Shown here one piece after another: positions 61,131 to 64,000 of a stretch of 64,000 nucleotides of DNA. Each line of letters begins with the position of its first letter. Within the stretch, counting starts at the first letter, position 1. The stretch is from Flavobacteriales bacterium UBA3477 (lineage in GTDB: Bacteria > Bacteroidota > Bacteroidia > Flavobacteriales > Schleiferiaceae). Made by a program: the position numbers and the translations under genes. Location of the stretch: assembly GCA_002378005.1 (NCBI GenBank), contig DFQY01000047.1, positions 1 through 64,000 of the forward strand, read 5' to 3'. The notes beneath the pieces were generated by a model, which did not search any database, was not told where the DNA came from, and saw only the letters and a list, made by a program, of their open reading frames with translations.

Positions 61131-62042
61131 ATGGAGCACCAAAGCATCGACCTCAGCATTTGCATTGCCAGCTACGGCAATGATGTCGGGGCGTTGATTG
61201 AAGCGCTACTCGGCGAAATAGAATCCACCCCTTCCTTTTTCAACACGGAAATTCTCGTCTCGGACCAATTTTCCGAAGCTCACCCTCTGCAAAAGAATTG
61301 GACCCAACACCCACGCGTGCGCTACCATCACTACACGGAAGTACGAGGACGCGCTGCCAATAGAAATCACCTCATAGCTTTGAGCCAGGGCGCTCAATTG
61401 CTGTTTTTGGACGCGGATGCCCTCCCGGTTCAACAGAATTTCATCGCTCAATACCTCGAGCATGCGGCCCCGCAGACCGTCCTTGTGGGGGGTACTGCCT
61501 ATCGCAGTGATCACAAGCAATGGTTGCGCTATAAGGTGGGGATTCAAAAGGAAAGTATTCCGGCCAAGCGCCGAAGCCAAACGCCCTACAGTAGTTTTTC
61601 AGCGTTTAATGTTTGCATGGACCGAGCGGTTGCTGAGACCATTGCCTTCGACGCAAATTTGCTCGAATATGGTCATGAGGACACGCTTTTTGGCTTGGAA
61701 TTAAGACACCGCTGCGTGCCCGTGAAGCACTTAGACAATCCGGCCTACCATTTGGGTATTGATTCGGATGAGGTGTTCATGGAAAAAACCAAAACCGCCG
61801 TATTGGGATTGGCTGCGCTGATCAACGCAGGTAAAATAGACGAAGATGTGCGCTTGTACGCGACCTACAAAAAGCTGCAATCATGGGGAGGCGCGGTGCT
61901 GTTGCGCTTAATTCACCCTGTTCTATCCCCAGGGATGTTTAGACGACTCAGTACAGGTCGAGGATCGGTGGCGATGTTTGATTTGTACAAGCTGGTGGTG
62001 CTCTGTGCGGCACAACCTACAGTTGGTCGTAAAATTTCCTAA
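61131..62042 (+). CDS. Family 2 glycosyltransferase
   Basis: 303 residues. LSICIASYGNDVGALIEALL and ILVSDQFSE form the GT-A start, GRAANRNHLI and LLFLDADALPV the metal site. The C-terminal region includes YGHEDTLFGLEL, a common active-site Asp-Glu stretch in this family. It shares an operon with ftsE, suggesting a wall or surface-glycan role, by inference. Its 3' end overlaps the convergent GT4 gene by 26 bases. Confidence 0.83.
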   Translation: MEHQSIDLSICIASYGNDVGALIEALLGEIESTPSFFNTEILVSDQFSEAHPLQKNWTQHPRVRYHHYTEVRGRAANRNHLIALSQGAQLLFLDADALPVQQNFIAQYLEHAAPQTVLVGGTAYRSDHKQWLRYKVGIQKESIPAKRRSQTPYSSFSAFNVCMDRAVAETIAFDANLLEYGHEDTLFGLELRHRCVPVKHLDNPAYHLGIDSDEVFMEKTKTAVLGLAALINAGKIDEDVRLYATYKKLQSWGGAVLLRLIHPVLSPGMFRRLSTGRGSVAMFDLYKLVVLCAAQPTVGRKIS

Positions 62043-63120
62043 GCGCTTCGCTTTCTTGGGGCCAATTCAATTCTCGCCGCGCCCGCTCAATTCCTTTGAT
62101 GAAGTGTTGGCGCTGCTCCACGACTTGGACCATTGTATTTCTTAAGGCCTCTATATCCGTCGGCTCCACAGTTGCTCCCACTCCATAGCCCTCCACAATA
62201 CGTGCCACCTCTACCAAAGGTGAGGTAACGACAGGAATGCCGCAATGCAAATAATCGAAGAGCTTGTTGGGCAAACTGAAGCGGTAATTGATGTTGGTAT
62301 CCTTATCCAAACTTAAGCCTACATCGGCTGCTGCGGTATATTGTAATAATTGGGCATAGGGCACACGACCCACAAATACCACCTTGGATTCCAGCCCTCG
62401 CGCGCGAACACTTTGCTTCAAGGCGGGAATGGCATCTCCAGACCCCACCAACAAAAGCATCCACTCCTCCGACATTCCGGCGATGGCCTCTACAGCTTCT
62501 TCCAATCCTCGGTCCACGTTCATTCCCGAACCTTGATTGATCGCGATAATTTTATCCTCCGGCAAGCCCAATTCCCCTCTCGACACCCGAGCAAATCCTT
62601 CCGGCATGGGGCTGATGTTTCTAAAGACTTTGGGGCGCTTGCCATAATCGGCCTCGTATAAATCTGCTATGCTCTCGTTGACCGTCCAAATATGGTCCAC
62701 ACGCGGAAATAAACTGCGCTCCAATCGTTGCCAAACCTTCTTCGCCCATCGGCCCTCTAACTCAGGCACACCGCAGAAATATTCATGCGTGTCGTAGATG
62801 AGGGTGCTGTGAAATAATCGGGACACCAAATAATTCGGCAACAGCGTATCCAAATCGTTGGACAACAAATATGTGCTTCGATGCGTAAGCAAGAAAAAGA
62901 ACAAGCGCACTTGCAGTTCCGCATAAAACAATGCTCCTTTCTTAAACACTAGGGATAAGCGACGCACCTCATAGGGTCTATCGATCGCCGCACTAGTGGG
63001 CAACATCCGCCCTACCCAAAGCACCTCGTACCCGAGCGATTGAAGCAACATAGCAACCTTGTGCACCCGGTTATCGATGCTGATGTCGTTCGAGGTGGAA
63101 ATGACAATTCGTTTAGGCAT
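62017..63120 (-). CDS. Family 4 glycosyltransferase
   Basis: 367 residues from MPKRIVISTSNDISIDNRVHKVA; the frame extends upstream across the queA promoter but that part is not used. The C-terminal domain reads INQGSGMNVDRGLEEAVEAIAG...LLLVGSGDAIPALKQ and ends with FDYLHCGIPVVTSPLVEVARIV and GATVEP, the nucleotide-sugar binding side of a GT-B fold. Acceptor and sugar are unknown. Together with the GT2 it forms a convergent pair. Confidence 0.85.
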   Translation of the reverse strand: MPKRIVISTSNDISIDNRVHKVAMLLQSLGYEVLWVGRMLPTSAAIDRPYEVRRLSLVFKKGALFYAELQVRLFFFLLTHRSTYLLSNDLDTLLPNYLVSRLFHSTLIYDTHEYFCGVPELEGRWAKKVWQRLERSLFPRVDHIWTVNESIADLYEADYGKRPKVFRNISPMPEGFARVSRGELGLPEDKIIAINQGSGMNVDRGLEEAVEAIAGMSEEWMLLLVGSGDAIPALKQSVRARGLESKVVFVGRVPYAQLLQYTAAADVGLSLDKDTNINYRFSLPNKLFDYLHCGIPVVTSPLVEVARIVEGYGVGATVEPTDIEALRNTMVQVVEQRQHFIKGIERARRELNWPQESEALRKFYDQL

Positions 63121-63158
63121 TGTTGACACGAAATAAGACGTGTAAAGGTAGGGAACGC

Positions 63159-63166
63159 TAAATTTG
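63159..63166 (+). promoter_or_regulatory. Probable -7 element of queA
   Basis: TAAATTTG fits TAnnTTTG perfectly, 20 bases before the ATG at 63187. Confidence 0.5.
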
Positions 63167-63186
63167 CATCCGCAGTACCGGGCATT

Positions 63187-64000
63187 ATGCAAAAATCAGA
63201 TTTCGAATACGACTTACCAAACTCACGCATTGCCGTGCATCCCCTGACGGAGCGCGATCAAAGCAAGTTGCTCGTATTTAAAGAGGGCATGATCCGGGAC
63301 CAATTATTTACTGACCTCCCCGCCCAGCTGCCGCCACAGAGCCAACTGATCTTCAACAACACGCGCGTGGTGCGTGCACGCCTGCATTTTGTGAAAACCG
63401 AAGGTGCTAAACCTATTGAAATCTTCTGCCTTGGGCCGCATGCGCAGAGTGTCGAGGAAGCGATGAATAGTGTGCATAATGTCAAATTTGAATGCTTGGT
63501 CGGCAACCTCAAGCGATGGAAGGATCACCCACTGGAATTGGTCCTGAATAACGGCACCACCCTTCGAGCCGAAAAAATCTCCCGAAACGGAGCCTATTGG
63601 GTCATTTCTTTTAGCTGGGACAGCGACTTCACTTTTGTGCAAGTTCTCGAGTGGGCAGGTAAAATCCCACTGCCGCCCTACATGAACCGCGACGCCAGCT
63701 CGGACGATATAGAGCGTTACCAAACTGTATATGCGCATACGAACGGCTCCGTTGCCGCCCCCACCGCTGGCCTTCATTTTACGAAGCGTGTTTTTCAATC
63801 CCTCGAAAGAGCGGGCCATAGTAAAGTCGAGCTCACCCTGCACGTTGGCGCAGGCACCTTTAAGCCTTTGGGAGAAGGGGAGATTGAGGCGCACCAGATG
63901 CACGACGAAGAAATTATCCTATCTCAATTATGGCTCGAGCAGTATCTGGGGCACAAGGGTCCAAAAATCGCAGTCGGTACTACAAGTTTGAGAAGCTTGG
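63187..64000 (+). CDS. queA: S-adenosylmethionine:tRNA ribosyltransferase-isomerase QueA (5' part, cut by the window edge)
   Basis: The frame starts MQKSDFEYDLPNSRIAVHPL and runs open to the last base, 271 codons. Family motifs: LIFNNTRVVRARL, GKIPLPPYM, YQTVYAHTNGSVAAPTAGLHFT and LHVGAGTFKPL, and near the end IAVGTTSLRSL. QueA adds the epoxyqueuosine ring to tRNA wobble bases from SAM. The insertion around residues 75-130 diverges from the E. coli form. The stop lies beyond position 64000, so full length is unknown. Confidence 0.9.
   Translation, partial: MQKSDFEYDLPNSRIAVHPLTERDQSKLLVFKEGMIRDQLFTDLPAQLPPQSQLIFNNTRVVRARLHFVKTEGAKPIEIFCLGPHAQSVEEAMNSVHNVKFECLVGNLKRWKDHPLELVLNNGTTLRAEKISRNGAYWVISFSWDSDFTFVQVLEWAGKIPLPPYMNRDASSDDIERYQTVYAHTNGSVAAPTAGLHFTKRVFQSLERAGHSKVELTLHVGAGTFKPLGEGEIEAHQMHDEEIILSQLWLEQYLGHKGPKIAVGTTSLRSL

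Noticed and set aside
63126..63143. ACACG/CGTGT inverted repeat between the GT4 and queA genes
   Set aside because: Only five pairs with an 8-base spacer; too short to separate from chance.
1..64000. tRNA, rRNA, CRISPR, insertion sequences, prophage or toxin-antitoxin genes
   Set aside because: No cloverleaf-like T-arm with CCA end, no spaced direct repeats, no transposase or integrase motif and no paired toxin-antitoxin frames were seen in the short gaps or the frames.

Overview
The window is a compact stretch of a Bacteroidota chromosome of mid GC content. It most likely comes from the Flavobacteriales, possibly near Cryomorphaceae or Schleiferiaceae, but the genus is a guess. Evidence for the phylum: repeated TAnnTTTG -7 promoter elements and few Shine-Dalgarno sites; an rpsF-rpsR-rplI operon without ssb; DUF3822 beside rsmD; a DUF4293 protein beside rho; BshA (bacillithiol); a type IX secretion (T9SS)-like C-terminus; MbnP-like lipoproteins; and a GH3/serine-hydrolase fusion. 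I read 58 protein genes, one cut by the right edge. I see no tRNA, rRNA, CRISPR array, insertion sequence or prophage. No gap exceeds about 170 bases, and eight convergent gene pairs overlap at their 3' ends.

Layout. 0-7.9 kb: lipoprotein, acyltransferase and NUDIX operon, oxyR, an SLC13 transporter, rdgB, rsmD-DUF3822 and a small membrane protein. 7.9-17 kb: a RecD-like helicase / acyltransferase / nuclease-fold operon, DUF4293, rho, truA-ABC exporter, a phosphoesterase, purB and an OB-fold protein. 17-27.8 kb: an MFS carrier, an outer-membrane candidate, aconitase, a T9SS cargo behind a phosphatase-sulfotransferase fusion, a MacB/FtsX-type permease, and the S6-S18-L9 operon. 27.9-37.9 kb: dnaX, a sulfotransferase/glycosyltransferase island, lptB-tatC and recQ. 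37.9-47 kb: a 47-residue ORF, an ECF sigma factor, uvrA, a SpoU methyltransferase head to head with a SUI1/eIF1-like gene, and the GH3 fusion with bshA. 47-64 kb: mutL, two rhomboids and an EEP protein; a solute-binding lipoprotein behind gyrB; an outer-membrane protein with a large TPR protein; ftsE with a glycosyltransferase; a GT4; and the start of queA.

Most genes are housekeeping (DNA repair and replication, translation, envelope). The signals that go beyond routine are: (1) a run of ten A in dnaX at the domain III/linker boundary, with stop codons close behind in both other frames, as expected for making a gamma-type clamp-loader subunit by slippage; (2) a MutL whose endonuclease metal-binding motifs are eroded; (3) two unusual sulfotransferase fusions plus a third sulfotransferase gene; (4) a terminator-like hairpin after gyrB that lies inside the signal-peptide codons of the next gene; (5) a small ORF of 47 residues with a perfect inverted repeat directly before its start.
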